64,000 nucleotides of DNA, from assembly GCA_964458705.1 (NCBI GenBank), contig CAYWKD010000009.1, positions 22,037-86,036 on the forward strand. The letters are read 5' to 3'. This DNA comes from JAAUTG01 sp964458705. GTDB taxonomy: Bacteria > Bacteroidota > Bacteroidia > Chitinophagales > Saprospiraceae. This document shows positions 34,533 to 43,364 of the stretch, in pieces. Numbering within the stretch: the first letter of the stretch is position 1; each line of letters starts with the position of its first letter. Below the pieces are notes generated by a model. That model saw only the letters and a list, made by a program, of their open reading frames with translations. It did not search any database and was not told the origin of the DNA. Position numbers and translations under genes: made by a program.

Positions 34533-34564
34533 CTCTTAAGTTAAAATACTAGTCATCATCACTC

Positions 34565-35338
34565 CTATTTTTCAATATCTTGAATCCCTTTTGTCATTAT
34601 TTTGTACAATTCCAGCCAATGTGAATGGCTTTTGAGCAAATGCAAATGACCTTCGATTGTAACTTTATCTCCTCGAATGGCAGGTCCTGTTTGCATATCC
34701 ACAGGTCGGTTTGATTGGACTTTTAAAGCGGTCTCTTGAATTAGTGGCTTCAATAATTCAAATGGAACAGAGCGCTCATGCAATAGCGATGCTGCAACAT
34801 GATAGCAATAATTGGTAAAATTGTTAGCAAAAACGGCTGCTAGGTGAAGTTGGCTGCGTTGTTCATCGTCAATTTTATAAACTTTTGGGGAAATATTTTG
34901 CGCTAAACCCAGCAACTGTTCAGAATCATTAGATGAATTAGCATAAATACAAATGGGTACTTCTGCCCAATTGATAGATTTCTCGATGGAAAAAGATTGA
35001 AGTGGATACAACACCCCGAATCGTTCAAAGTGAGCAGCCAATACAGTGCTAGATGTCGCCCCTGAGGTATGCACAACTAAAGCCTTTGTCCTGATCTGCG
35101 CCGCTACCTCCTCAATAGCATCATCATTGACGGCTAAAATAATCAAGCCAGTTACTTTAAGTTTTGACAAATCCTGAATAGGTTCAGCATCGACTAGCTG
35201 GGCAAGTTTAGTTGATTTTTGCACTTGCCGACTGAATACTTGTACAATATTTAATCCTAATGCGTGCAACTTTCGAGCGAGATGATAGCCTACGTTGCCG
35301 GTGCCAATGATGCTCACTTTTCCAAATTTCTTACTCAA
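34565..35338 (-). CDS. Rossmann-fold protein with a DUF2520 C-terminal domain
   Basis: 257 residues. The N-terminal dinucleotide-binding fold begins with VSIIGTGNVGYHLARKL (GxGxxG) and continues LIILAVNDDAI. The C-terminal helical DUF2520 domain includes HLAAVFANNFTNYCYHVA and TGPAIRGD. The overall layout resembles ketopantoate and pyrroline-5-carboxylate reductases. The true substrate is unknown; some relatives are annotated as F420-dependent, which is doubtful in this phylum. It is divergent from the GH3 gene across a 50-base promoter gap. Confidence 0.85.
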   Translation of the reverse strand: MSKKFGKVSIIGTGNVGYHLARKLHALGLNIVQVFSRQVQKSTKLAQLVDAEPIQDLSKLKVTGLIILAVNDDAIEEVAAQIRTKALVVHTSGATSSTVLAAHFERFGVLYPLQSFSIEKSINWAEVPICIYANSSNDSEQLLGLAQNISPKVYKIDDEQRSQLHLAAVFANNFTNYCYHVAASLLHERSVPFELLKPLIQETALKVQSNRPVDMQTGPAIRGDKVTIEGHLHLLKSHSHWLELYKIMTKGIQDIEK

Positions 35339-35362
35339 TTTTCTTACTTTTATAAGCTGTTT

Positions 35363-35370
35363 TACCTTTG
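35363..35370 (+). promoter_or_regulatory. -7 box of the GH3-family gene
   Basis: TACCTTTG fits TAnnTTTG, 18 bases before the ATG at 35389. It overlaps the upstream in-frame ATG at 35368, which rules that start out if the box is used. Confidence 0.6.
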
Positions 35371-35388
35371 CAAAACAAACAACAAACT

Positions 35389-36888
35389 ATGGGAATCAAA
35401 TCCACACTTATCCGCTATTTCGCTAAAGGTACTGTTAAAAACATTCAACGCTGGTCAGCAAATGCGGTTCAAGCACAAGAAGTCATACGTCAATATCTCA
35501 TAAAAACAGCTACTAACACTGCTTTTGGAAAAGATCGTGATTTCCATAAAATTAAAAACTACAAGGACTTCAAAGCACATATCCATATTCAGGATTACGA
35601 GCAATTACGCCCCTACATCGACCGGATAAAGGCAGGTGAGTCCAACGTACTTTGGAAGGGCATTCCGAAGTATTTTGCTAAAACATCGGGCACAACATCG
35701 GGAGTAAAATATATTCCTATTACTAAAGAGAGTATTCCCAACCACTTTAATTCCGCCAGAAATGCTCTTTTCCTTTATGCTGCTGAAACGAATAACTGGC
35801 AATTCATAGAAGGTAAATTAATTTTTCTTTCTGGCAGTCCTAAGCTAAGTAAAACCAATGGTATTTTGACTGGAAGACTATCGGGTATTTCCAACCACAT
35901 GATTCCGAATTGGTTGAAGGGCAATCAGTTACCAAGTTGGGAAGTCAACTGTATTGAAGATTGGGAAGAAAAAATAGAACGCATTGTAGAGGAAACGATT
36001 CAACAAGATATGCGACTTATCAGTGGCATACCACCTTGGGTACAAATGTATTACGAGCGGCTGCTAGAAAGAACGGGTAAAGCCAACATTAAGTCCATTT
36101 TTCCAAACTATTCTGTCTTTGTGTATGGTGGTGTGAATTTTGAGCCTTATCGAAGTACACTAGAAAATCTAGTAGGCAAAAGTATTGACAGCGTGGAAGT
36201 TTATCCAGCTTCTGAAGGATTCATTGCTTTTCAAGATAGCCAAAAAGAAAAGGGACTATTGCTCAATGCCAACTCAGGTATCTTTTTTGAATTTATTCCT
36301 TCGGATGAATTTTATAACGAACATCCAACGCGGCTTTCGCTAGGGGAAGTCGAAATAGGTATCAACTATGTAATTATCATTAACAGCACAGCGGGACTTT
36401 GGGGCTACAACATTGGCGATACAGTAGAATTTGTCTCCCTTAACCCTTATAGAATAATCGTTACAGGACGTATCAAACACTTCATTTCTGCTTTTGGAGA
36501 GCACGTTATTGGCAAAGAAGTAGAGCAAGCGATGCTCGCAGTGTGTAAAAAACTCCGTGCAAGTGTGGTGGAATTCACTGTCGCACCCAATGTAAACCCA
36601 GTAGAAGGTGGCTTGCCTTATCACGAATGGTTTGTAGAATTTGAGCAGCATCCTAGCAGCATAGAGCAATTCGAAAAGCAATTAGACCAACTAATGTTGC
36701 AACAAAATATTTATTACCAAGATTTGATTGCTGGAAACATTTTACAGCCGCTAAAAATCAAAGTGCTACAAAAAGATGCTTTCCGAAATTACATGAAAAC
36801 CAAAGGTAAATTGGGCGGACAAAACAAAGTGCCACGTCTGAGCAATGATCGAAAAGTAGTGGAAGAACTAGCGCAGTTCACAAAATAA
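35389..36888 (+). CDS. GH3-family (acyl-adenylate / amido-synthetase-like) protein
   Basis: 499 residues from the chosen ATG at 35389. GH3 proteins belong to the acyl-adenylating superfamily; the plant members conjugate auxin or jasmonate to amino acids, and the bacterial role is unknown. Visible parts: the ATP loop FAKTSGTTSGVKYIP, the central YPASEGFIAFQ, and the late region NIGDTVEFVS with VTGRIKHFISAFGEHV (hinge between subdomains). The length is close to the family norm (~500). I chose 35389 because a TACCTTTG box overlaps the alternative start at 35368. The gene is monocistronic, divergent from the DUF2520 gene. Confidence 0.9.
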   Translation: MGIKSTLIRYFAKGTVKNIQRWSANAVQAQEVIRQYLIKTATNTAFGKDRDFHKIKNYKDFKAHIHIQDYEQLRPYIDRIKAGESNVLWKGIPKYFAKTSGTTSGVKYIPITKESIPNHFNSARNALFLYAAETNNWQFIEGKLIFLSGSPKLSKTNGILTGRLSGISNHMIPNWLKGNQLPSWEVNCIEDWEEKIERIVEETIQQDMRLISGIPPWVQMYYERLLERTGKANIKSIFPNYSVFVYGGVNFEPYRSTLENLVGKSIDSVEVYPASEGFIAFQDSQKEKGLLLNANSGIFFEFIPSDEFYNEHPTRLSLGEVEIGINYVIIINSTAGLWGYNIGDTVEFVSLNPYRIIVTGRIKHFISAFGEHVIGKEVEQAMLAVCKKLRASVVEFTVAPNVNPVEGGLPYHEWFVEFEQHPSSIEQFEKQLDQLMLQQNIYYQDLIAGNILQPLKIKVLQKDAFRNYMKTKGKLGGQNKVPRLSNDRKVVEELAQFTK

Positions 36889-36894
36889 AAAAGG

Positions 36895-37515
36895 CTAATC
36901 CAATACGAATTCCTTATTCATCTCAACAACCCAAATTCCCCTTAACTCATTCACATTATAACCCACCGCCTTGTCATTCGGGTAAAGTTCTTTTATCTTG
37001 GTCAGCGTATTGGCAGCAATGTCTTCATTAGGTTTTCCATGACACTGCAAGCACATTTGATTAGCAAGGATCGGATAATATCCTACCATCTTATCACCCA
37101 CTTCTCTTATTTGAGGTAGCGCTTTTTCTCCATCTGCTAATCGCATTTTTGTCGTAGCGATATAGCTTAATTCAGAATCATTGGCTGCATTACTCGGGTT
37201 TCTATTCTTGTCAGAGACTCTTTTTATTTTGACTTTTTGTACTGTGGACATACTATCAGTCAATGGAATTGCTTGAATGTTGCAAAAATCTAATGCTCCT
37301 TCTGTACCTTTTGTATTAATGGCATTAAAAAGATTTTTCCCTAATACCGCTTTAGTGGACAATGCGTATTTCATTCCCAAATCTACGTAAGAAACTTCCG
37401 CCTGCTTTTCCACTTGAGTAGTTGCCGCATCAGTTGTTTTTTCTTCCGATGGGGTACAATTAATAGCCGACAGTAAAATGGCACTTGAAATAGTAAAATT
37501 GATAATATTCTTCAT
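36895..37515 (-). CDS. DUF3365 (Tll0287-like) c-type heme lipoprotein
   Basis: 206 residues from the ATG at 37513-37515, which begins a proper lipoprotein signal (SAINC, Cys20); a start 13 codons earlier would spoil it. The body is a DUF3365/Tll0287-like domain, a PAS-like heme sensor fold, and holds one c-type heme motif CLQCHG. Typical landmarks are ALDFCNIQAIPL, SDKNRNPSNAAND and GYYPI. Such proteins bind heme covalently and may sense redox state or gas. It is convergent with the GH3 gene (6-base gap). No partner kinase or cyclase is fused or adjacent. Confidence 0.85.
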   Translation of the reverse strand: MKNIINFTISSAILLSAINCTPSEEKTTDAATTQVEKQAEVSYVDLGMKYALSTKAVLGKNLFNAINTKGTEGALDFCNIQAIPLTDSMSTVQKVKIKRVSDKNRNPSNAANDSELSYIATTKMRLADGEKALPQIREVGDKMVGYYPILANQMCLQCHGKPNEDIAANTLTKIKELYPNDKAVGYNVNELRGIWVVEMNKEFVLD

Positions 37516-37705
37516 TGTAGTATAATTTGCTGCCAAATTAACGCATTTCATCACTTAAAAGAGTGATACTGATCACTTAGCCATTAATAGGGATACAACT
37601 CTCCTCTGAAGCATGAAAATTTTCTGCCATTTGGTTACGTTCATGCCATAACTTACACTTCTAAAAAACGTACATTAAGCATCATTCATTCATAAACCAT
37701 TTTTC

Positions 37706-38458
37706 ATGAAAACAGTATTCTTTTCTATGGCAGCACTTTTTTTTCTTCAAGGATTGAACGCACAAGTAGATAAAAAATATGTTGGCACTTACCAAAGTGC
37801 TCAAGCCGATTTAAAAATAGCCGTATTTAAGACCACAGAAACCTCATTTGAAGTGCATCTCTTAGCGGAAGGTCAGTTTTATAGAGGTACAGCCAGCCCA
37901 ACATTTGGTATTTTGATGGGGACTTACGATTATCATAGCAATCCAATCGGGTTTTCGATTTCTAAGATTTTAGGGCAATATCTTATTACTTCGGACGGTC
38001 TGGACATTGCTTTGGAAAGAACTTCGGAAGCCCCTTCTGACTTGAGTAAACTCGCTAAAAAGCCAACTACAACAAGCACTTCACCATCCAATACTACTAA
38101 TTCAGGCAATGAAACGAGTGTTTCTAAGCAATACAAGCAACGCATTGTGGGCAAGCGGCTACTTTATCTTTACACTGGCAACGGTTATTCTGAGAAATGG
38201 CACTATGATCTTTGCTCGAATGGCACTTTTTATTTTTATGCCAATTCTAGTTACTTGAGTAGTGGTTTCTCAGGGGTTACACAAAGTGATGATACTGGAA
38301 ACTGGCAGGTAATCGCTAGGGGCAATCAAAATATCTTGGTGCTAAGCTCACAAAAAAATGGCACTAGCGAATTCAACCTTACCAATAGAGCCGATGCGAG
38401 CGAGCTGAACTTGAACAATAATCGTTATTTCATTACGAAGAATGAAAGCTGCCCCTAG
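37706..38458 (+). CDS. Secreted protein of unknown function
   Basis: 250 residues with a signal peptide (QGLNAQ). Two beta-rich parts are separated by a Ser/Thr-rich linker (about 113-140). The first part (about 20-105) is repetitive-looking beta sheet; the second contains KRLLYLYTGNGYSEKWHYDLCSNG (cited as the start near residue 150) and one pair of cysteines (one in DLCSNG, one near the end). I recognise no family. It is monocistronic. Confidence 0.65.
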   Translation: MKTVFFSMAALFFLQGLNAQVDKKYVGTYQSAQADLKIAVFKTTETSFEVHLLAEGQFYRGTASPTFGILMGTYDYHSNPIGFSISKILGQYLITSDGLDIALERTSEAPSDLSKLAKKPTTTSTSPSNTTNSGNETSVSKQYKQRIVGKRLLYLYTGNGYSEKWHYDLCSNGTFYFYANSSYLSSGFSGVTQSDDTGNWQVIARGNQNILVLSSQKNGTSEFNLTNRADASELNLNNNRYFITKNESCP

Positions 38459-38793
38459 GGTTGATTTAGCTTAATCCTCTAGCTTTCAATTCCATATACT
38501 TATTGACGACTCCGTCTAGTATATGCAGACTACTGAGCGAAACAATCTAACTTTTTACCAATTAATGTCGATAAAATTGTTATTGATCGATCAAATTGGC
38601 TTGCTAATCATTTAAGGTGTAAATATTTATCTACCTTTGCGGCGCAATTTCAACAGATTTGCATAAAATGGTGTTCTTAATCCGAATTAGCTTATAACTA
38701 AAACCTATAATTGATAATATCTGAGTAGTGTGTTTGGAATTTTACAGTAACTCGCATAACAAATCTTCTCTACTCAATCACTAAATAGAACAA
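38459..38793. other. 335-bp gap with a promoter and a long rseP leader
   Basis: There is no gene. A TACCTTTG box at 38632-38639 implies a transcript starting near 38645 and a ~150-base leader before rseP. I see no convincing riboswitch or known RNA fold in the leader. Confidence 0.5.
38632..38639 (+). promoter_or_regulatory. -7 box upstream of rseP
   Basis: TACCTTTG, immediately followed by CGGCGCAA. No clear -33 partner at the normal spacing. Confidence 0.5.
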
Positions 38794-40179
38794 ATGGTAT
38801 TTTTAATCAAAGCAGGACAATTAATTTTGAGTTTGTCCATTCTGATTGTCCTACACGAATTTGGACATTTTCTTCCCGCAAAATTATTTGGCACAAGGGT
38901 AGAAAAATTCTATCTATTTTTTAATCCCTGGTTCTCTGTCTTCAAGAAAAAAATTGGAGAAACAGAGTATGGGTTGGGTTGGTTACCACTGGGAGGATAC
39001 GTCAAAATCTCTGGAATGATTGACGAAAGTATGGACAGAGAACAAATGAAGCAGGCTCCTCAGCCTTGGGAATTTCGCTCTAAGCCAGCATGGCAACGCT
39101 TGATTATAATGCTTGGCGGCGTAACCGTCAATTTCATACTGGGTTTCTTTATTTATGGTATGGTATTTTGGGTATGGGGGCAAGAGTTTTTGCCAAATGA
39201 AAACGCTAAGTATGGTATGTACGTAGATTCTCTAGGCTACGAAATGGGTTTGCGAGATGGTGATAAGTTAGTAGCTGTCGGTGATGTTGTGGTAGAAAAA
39301 TTCAATGATGGAATCATTATAAGAGAAGTAGTCATCAATGGTGCAAGTGAAATGAGCGTTGAACGGGATAGCAAAACAGTAACTATTCCAATTGACAATG
39401 AAAAATGGACAAAAATCCTTTCGAGTCAAGAAGCAGCAAAAGGGTTATTTTCTCCTAGAATGCCTATGGTAATTCAAGAACTACAGCCCAACGGCACAGC
39501 CGAGAAAGTTGGTATAAAAATAGGTGATCGAATAATTGGTTTAAATGATACTCCAACCCCTTATTTTCAAGATTTTAGAAAAGCAATCGTAAAGGCAGCA
39601 CCAAAGCCTGAAAAAACAAGCCTATTAGAATCTCTCTTTGGAAAGAAAAGAGAAAATGTAACAAAGGATATTACCGTGAAGGCACTAAGAAGCAATGATA
39701 CACTGAATTTCACAATGCCGATCACCTACACGGGTATGATTGGTGTGGCAGTAGAAACCTTGGAGACGACAACAGAATCTTACACACTAGTTCAGGCTTT
39801 GCCAAAAGGGGTGAAAGAAGGTTGGAATTTCTTGGGTGTACAAGTTAAAGCATTTGGACAAATGTTTACTGGCCGCATTAATCCTAGTGATAGTCTAGGT
39901 GGATTCGGTTCGATTGGCTCGATGTTCGATGCCCAATGGAATTGGCAAAACTTCTGGCGCATGACTGCCATTCTATCGCTCATTCTTGCATTTATGAATT
40001 TGCTGCCAATACCAGCTTTAGATGGTGGGCACGTAATGTTTCTACTCTACGAAATGGTAACAGGGCAGAAGCCAAGCGACCGATTTATGGAAATTGCTAC
40101 AATGGTAGGCTTTGCTATTCTGCTTGGTCTAGTGCTTTTTGCCAATGTTAATGATATTCGTAAATTTTTCTTTAAATAA
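38794..40179 (+). CDS. rseP: RseP-type site-2 intramembrane zinc protease
   Basis: 461 residues. RseP cleaves anti-sigma factors and leftover signal peptides within the inner membrane. The zinc motif HEFGH is at residues 21-25, the partner motif MNLLPIPALDGGHV lies in the C-terminal membrane part, and there are one or two PDZ domains between (about 125-205 and 215-300), plus the GLGWLPLGGYVKI loop near the active site. It starts after a ~150-base leader. Such proteases usually act in envelope stress; a link to the ECF/anti-sigma pair at 21-22 kb is possible but only inferred. A hairpin follows the stop. Confidence 0.95.
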   Translation: MVFLIKAGQLILSLSILIVLHEFGHFLPAKLFGTRVEKFYLFFNPWFSVFKKKIGETEYGLGWLPLGGYVKISGMIDESMDREQMKQAPQPWEFRSKPAWQRLIIMLGGVTVNFILGFFIYGMVFWVWGQEFLPNENAKYGMYVDSLGYEMGLRDGDKLVAVGDVVVEKFNDGIIIREVVINGASEMSVERDSKTVTIPIDNEKWTKILSSQEAAKGLFSPRMPMVIQELQPNGTAEKVGIKIGDRIIGLNDTPTPYFQDFRKAIVKAAPKPEKTSLLESLFGKKRENVTKDITVKALRSNDTLNFTMPITYTGMIGVAVETLETTTESYTLVQALPKGVKEGWNFLGVQVKAFGQMFTGRINPSDSLGGFGSIGSMFDAQWNWQNFWRMTAILSLILAFMNLLPIPALDGGHVMFLLYEMVTGQKPSDRFMEIATMVGFAILLGLVLFANVNDIRKFFFK

Positions 40180-40194
40180 ATTCCATAGAACCAC

Positions 40195-40227
40195 AGATTT
40201 CCGAAGTCTTCAAGGCTTCAGAAATCT
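40195..40227 (+). terminator. Hairpin after rseP (TCAAGGCTT-loop family)
   Basis: AGATTTCCGAAG (40195-40206) and CTTCAGAAATCT (40216-40227) pair with one mismatch. It shares loop and right-arm sequence (TCAAGGCTT...CTTA) with the hairpin at 16008-16046. It starts 16 bases past the rseP stop. Confidence 0.5.
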
Positions 40228-40247
40228 TACTCGCTCAACCTATTCCC

Positions 40248-40757
40248 ATGAATTACTTTGAGTTCTATAATATTCCGATTTCGCTAAACGTGGATAAAGT
40301 CGCATTGAAAAAAAATTTTTATGCGAACAGCCGAAAATACCATCCCGATTTTTACGCTACTTCATCAGCAGAAAAACAAGCTGAAATACTAGAATTATCC
40401 AGTCTAAATAATGAGGCTTACAAAACACTTTCTGATTTTGATAAGCGAGTCAAATACGTGCTAGAATTAAAGAATATTTTAGCAGAAGAGGGGAAAAACA
40501 CCATCCCTCAAGAATTTTTAATGGATATGATGGAAATCAATGAAGCATTGATGGAACTGGAGTTTGACTTCGATCAAGACAGTTATAAAAATATACAGCA
40601 ACAGCTAGAGCAGAAAGAAACCGAGCTATATCGAACCATTGAACCAGTCGTCCATAATTTTCAAGAAGACCAACTAGAGCTAGTAAGAGCATACTATTTA
40701 AAGAAAAAATATTTATTGCGGATTAGAGAAAATATTGCTAAATTTACCGTTCTTTAG
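40248..40757 (+). CDS. hscB: HscB-like Fe-S assembly co-chaperone (J-domain)
   Basis: 169 residues, the size of HscB. The J-domain holds the HPD motif (His32, Pro33, Asp34) that stimulates the Hsp70 HscA, and the C-terminal helical part (about 85-165) is the IscU-binding domain. It begins MNYFEFYNIP, typical of the family. HscB brings IscU to HscA for Fe-S cluster transfer. No isc or hscA genes lie in this window. It is followed by tRNA-Leu. Confidence 0.88.
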   Translation: MNYFEFYNIPISLNVDKVALKKNFYANSRKYHPDFYATSSAEKQAEILELSSLNNEAYKTLSDFDKRVKYVLELKNILAEEGKNTIPQEFLMDMMEINEALMELEFDFDQDSYKNIQQQLEQKETELYRTIEPVVHNFQEDQLELVRAYYLKKKYLLRIRENIAKFTVL

Positions 40758-40780
40758 AAATAAAAAAGTATATCACTATT

Positions 40781-40864
40781 GCCGATGTGGCGGAATTGGT
40801 AGACGCGCTGGATTCAAAATCCAGTTCTGGCAACAGAGTGGGGGTTCGATTCCCCCCGTCGGTA
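40781..40864 (+). tRNA. tRNA-Leu (anticodon CAA)
   Basis: 84-base class II tRNA. Acceptor arms are GCCGATG and CGTCGGT with discriminator A. The anticodon arm is CTGGA-TTCAAAA-TCCAG with CAA at the centre, reading UUG. A long variable arm follows, and the T-arm is GGGGGTTCGATTCCCCC. The CCA end is not encoded. It is followed by an intrinsic terminator. Confidence 0.95.
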
Positions 40865-40877
40865 CTTAGTAAAATTA

Positions 40878-40909
40878 GAAAGCCAAGTTAGCACGACTTG
40901 GCTTTTTTT
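40878..40909 (+). terminator. Intrinsic terminator after tRNA-Leu
   Basis: AAAGCCAAGT and ACTTGGCTTT pair in a 10-bp stem, followed by a T-run (40903-40909). Confidence 0.88.
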
Positions 40910-41062
40910 ATAACTTCTTCGAATCAACATTATATTTATTGGTGCAGCTGTATAAGATGTCCATTTCTCAATAACAATAGAAAGATAAGATCACTTTAGT
41001 TTTTCAAACGACTTGTTAAAGGGCTAACATCTTTCTTAAATGTAAAAACAAACGAATAATTT

Positions 41063-41070
41063 TACCTTTG
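41063..41070 (+). promoter_or_regulatory. -7 box of purL
   Basis: TACCTTTG lies 31 bases before the purL ATG. The -33 region is weak. Confidence 0.55.
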
Positions 41071-41101
41071 TTGCTTAATTACAAGTACAAGTTGAAACTA
41101 T

Positions 41102-43336
41102 ATGCAACAGACAGAACCGACACCAACCGTTGAAACAGCAAAACAGCTAGGTCTAACGGAAACAGAATTCGAGCAAATAAAAAAAATAATGGGTAGAACG
41201 CCCAATTTCACAGAGTTGAGTATTTACGCTGTGATGTGGTCAGAGCACTGTTCTTACAAAAATTCTATCAAGTGGTTGAAAACACTACCAAGAGAAGGCA
41301 AGCAACTCTTAGTAGGTGCAGGAGAAGAAAACGCAGGATTGGTAGATATTGGTGATGGTATTGGATGTGCTTTCAAAATAGAATCACACAACCACCCCTC
41401 AGCTATTGAACCTTATCAGGGGGCTGCTACAGGTGTTGGAGGGATTCATAGAGATATTTTTACAATGGGTGCAAGACCTATTGCTGCCTTGAACTCACTG
41501 CGATTTGGCAATTTAGACCTAAAGCATACTCGCCACTTGGTAGATGGCGTAGTGAGAGGAATTGGTGATTACGGTAACTGCTTTGGTGTGCCAACCGTAG
41601 GTGGAGAAGCCTATTTCATGGATTGCTATAATCAAAATATCCTCGTCAACGCTATGTCAGTCGGCTTAGTCAAAGCAGGCGAAACCGTTTCCGCTATTGC
41701 GGACGGACCTGGGAATCCAGTTTTTATAGTAGGTTCTGCAACAGGTAAAGATGGTATTCATGGAGCAACTTTTGCTTCGGCGGATTTAACAGAGGATTCG
41801 GCAGACGATCTGCCAGCAGTGCAAGTAGGTGATCCTTTCCAAGAAAAACTCCTGCTAGAAGCAACACTCGAAGCGGTCAAAACTGGAGCGATCGTTGGAA
41901 TGCAAGACATGGGGGCAGCAGGTATTACTTGCTCCACTTCCGAAATGAGTGCCAAGAGTGGTACAGGCATGCGAATTGACCTAGACAAAGTACCGACCCG
42001 GCAGGCGAATATGAAGCCTTTTGAGATTTTGCTTTCAGAAAGCCAAGAGCGCATGCTGATCGTCTGTCATAAAGGGCAGGAAGAAAAGCTACTCAGCGTA
42101 TTTGATAAGTGGGATTTGGAATGTGAAGAAATCGGGGAAGTAACAGATACGGGGATGATTGAATTTTACGAAAAAGGAGCAAAAGTAGCAGAAGTTTCTG
42201 CTCATTCGTTGGTGCTAGGTGGTGGTGCCCCTGTCTATGATAGAAAGTACAAAGAACCCAGCTACATCAAAAAAGCAAATAAATTTAACCCTACGATGGT
42301 CAAGAAACCTAAAAAGTATCTTGCCATTGCCAAAGAAATAGTGGCGTCGCCAAACATTGCTTCCAAACGTTGGATTTATGAACAATACGATTCTATGGTG
42401 CGAACTAATTCTGTTGGCACAAATCAAGTATCGGATGCTTCTGTAGTAAGAGTAAAAGGCAGTCAAAAAGGTCTAGCAATGTCGGTAGATTGTAACTCAA
42501 ATTATGTTTTTGCCAATCCTTATATCGGGGCAATGATCGCCGTAGCAGAAGCTGCCCGAAACATTGTTTGCTCTGGTGGAGAGCCTCTAGCCATCACTAA
42601 CTGCTTGAATTTTGGCAACCCTTATGATCCAGAAGTATATTGGCAATTTGTAGAAGCTATCAAAGGAATGGGAGATGCTTGCAAGAAATTCCACACTCCT
42701 GTAACAGGTGGAAATGTGAGCTTCTACAACCAAACCGTAACAAAAGATAAGACGGAGCCAGTCTATCCTACTCCAACCATTGGAATGCTTGGACTTTTAA
42801 AAAACATGGATCACTTAATGACATTGGACTTCAAAGCTCCAACCGATGTAATTTACATGATTGGTACTCCAACAAATGATATTAATTCATCGGAATATCT
42901 TAGGCTAATCCACGATATTAGATTATCCCCTGCACCTCATTTTGACTTAGATGAAGAATACATGGTGCAGCAACATTTGAAACGAATTATTCGCAAGGGC
43001 ATGATTCAGTCAGCTCACGATGTTTCAGATGGTGGATTATTTGTAGCCTTACTAGAAAGTGCAATGGTAAATAACTTGGGCTTCCATATAGAAACAGATG
43101 ATAACTTCCGTAAGGATGCTTACTTATTTGGAGAGAGCCAGAGTAGGATCGTTATTTCGACTACGCAGGAAATGGAGGACGAACTAGTCAACTATTTGAA
43201 TACTAATAACATTGCCTTTTCGAGACTAGGTGAGGTAACAGAAAAAAACCTAGTCGTAGATAACAGAAATTTCGGACCGGTTCAAGACTGGAAATTGATT
43301 TATGAGACCTCTATCAGTCGAAAAATGGAAAATTAA
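41102..43336 (+). CDS. purL: Phosphoribosylformylglycinamidine synthase, small PurL subunit
   Basis: 744 residues, the short PurL type that needs separate PurQ (glutaminase) and PurS. It converts FGAR to FGAM with ATP and ammonia in purine synthesis. Landmarks: MWSEHCSYKNS, then ESHNHPSAIEPYQGAATGVGGI (N-terminal ATP-binding region), DMGAAGITCSTSEM, and a second, paralogous half with CNSNYVFANPYIG, TGGNVSFYN and HDVSDGGLFVAL. The family is certain. No purine neighbours are seen here. It is preceded by tRNA-Leu and its own promoter. Confidence 0.96.
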   Translation: MQQTEPTPTVETAKQLGLTETEFEQIKKIMGRTPNFTELSIYAVMWSEHCSYKNSIKWLKTLPREGKQLLVGAGEENAGLVDIGDGIGCAFKIESHNHPSAIEPYQGAATGVGGIHRDIFTMGARPIAALNSLRFGNLDLKHTRHLVDGVVRGIGDYGNCFGVPTVGGEAYFMDCYNQNILVNAMSVGLVKAGETVSAIADGPGNPVFIVGSATGKDGIHGATFASADLTEDSADDLPAVQVGDPFQEKLLLEATLEAVKTGAIVGMQDMGAAGITCSTSEMSAKSGTGMRIDLDKVPTRQANMKPFEILLSESQERMLIVCHKGQEEKLLSVFDKWDLECEEIGEVTDTGMIEFYEKGAKVAEVSAHSLVLGGGAPVYDRKYKEPSYIKKANKFNPTMVKKPKKYLAIAKEIVASPNIASKRWIYEQYDSMVRTNSVGTNQVSDASVVRVKGSQKGLAMSVDCNSNYVFANPYIGAMIAVAEAARNIVCSGGEPLAITNCLNFGNPYDPEVYWQFVEAIKGMGDACKKFHTPVTGGNVSFYNQTVTKDKTEPVYPTPTIGMLGLLKNMDHLMTLDFKAPTDVIYMIGTPTNDINSSEYLRLIHDIRLSPAPHFDLDEEYMVQQHLKRIIRKGMIQSAHDVSDGGLFVALLESAMVNNLGFHIETDDNFRKDAYLFGESQSRIVISTTQEMEDELVNYLNTNNIAFSRLGEVTEKNLVVDNRNFGPVQDWKLIYETSISRKMEN

Positions 43337-43364
43337 ATAAAACAAATAAAAATATATAATCATT

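Noticed and set aside
38640..38793. 6S RNA or riboswitch in the rseP leader
   Set aside because: I could not find the long central bulge or any known aptamer pattern by eye.
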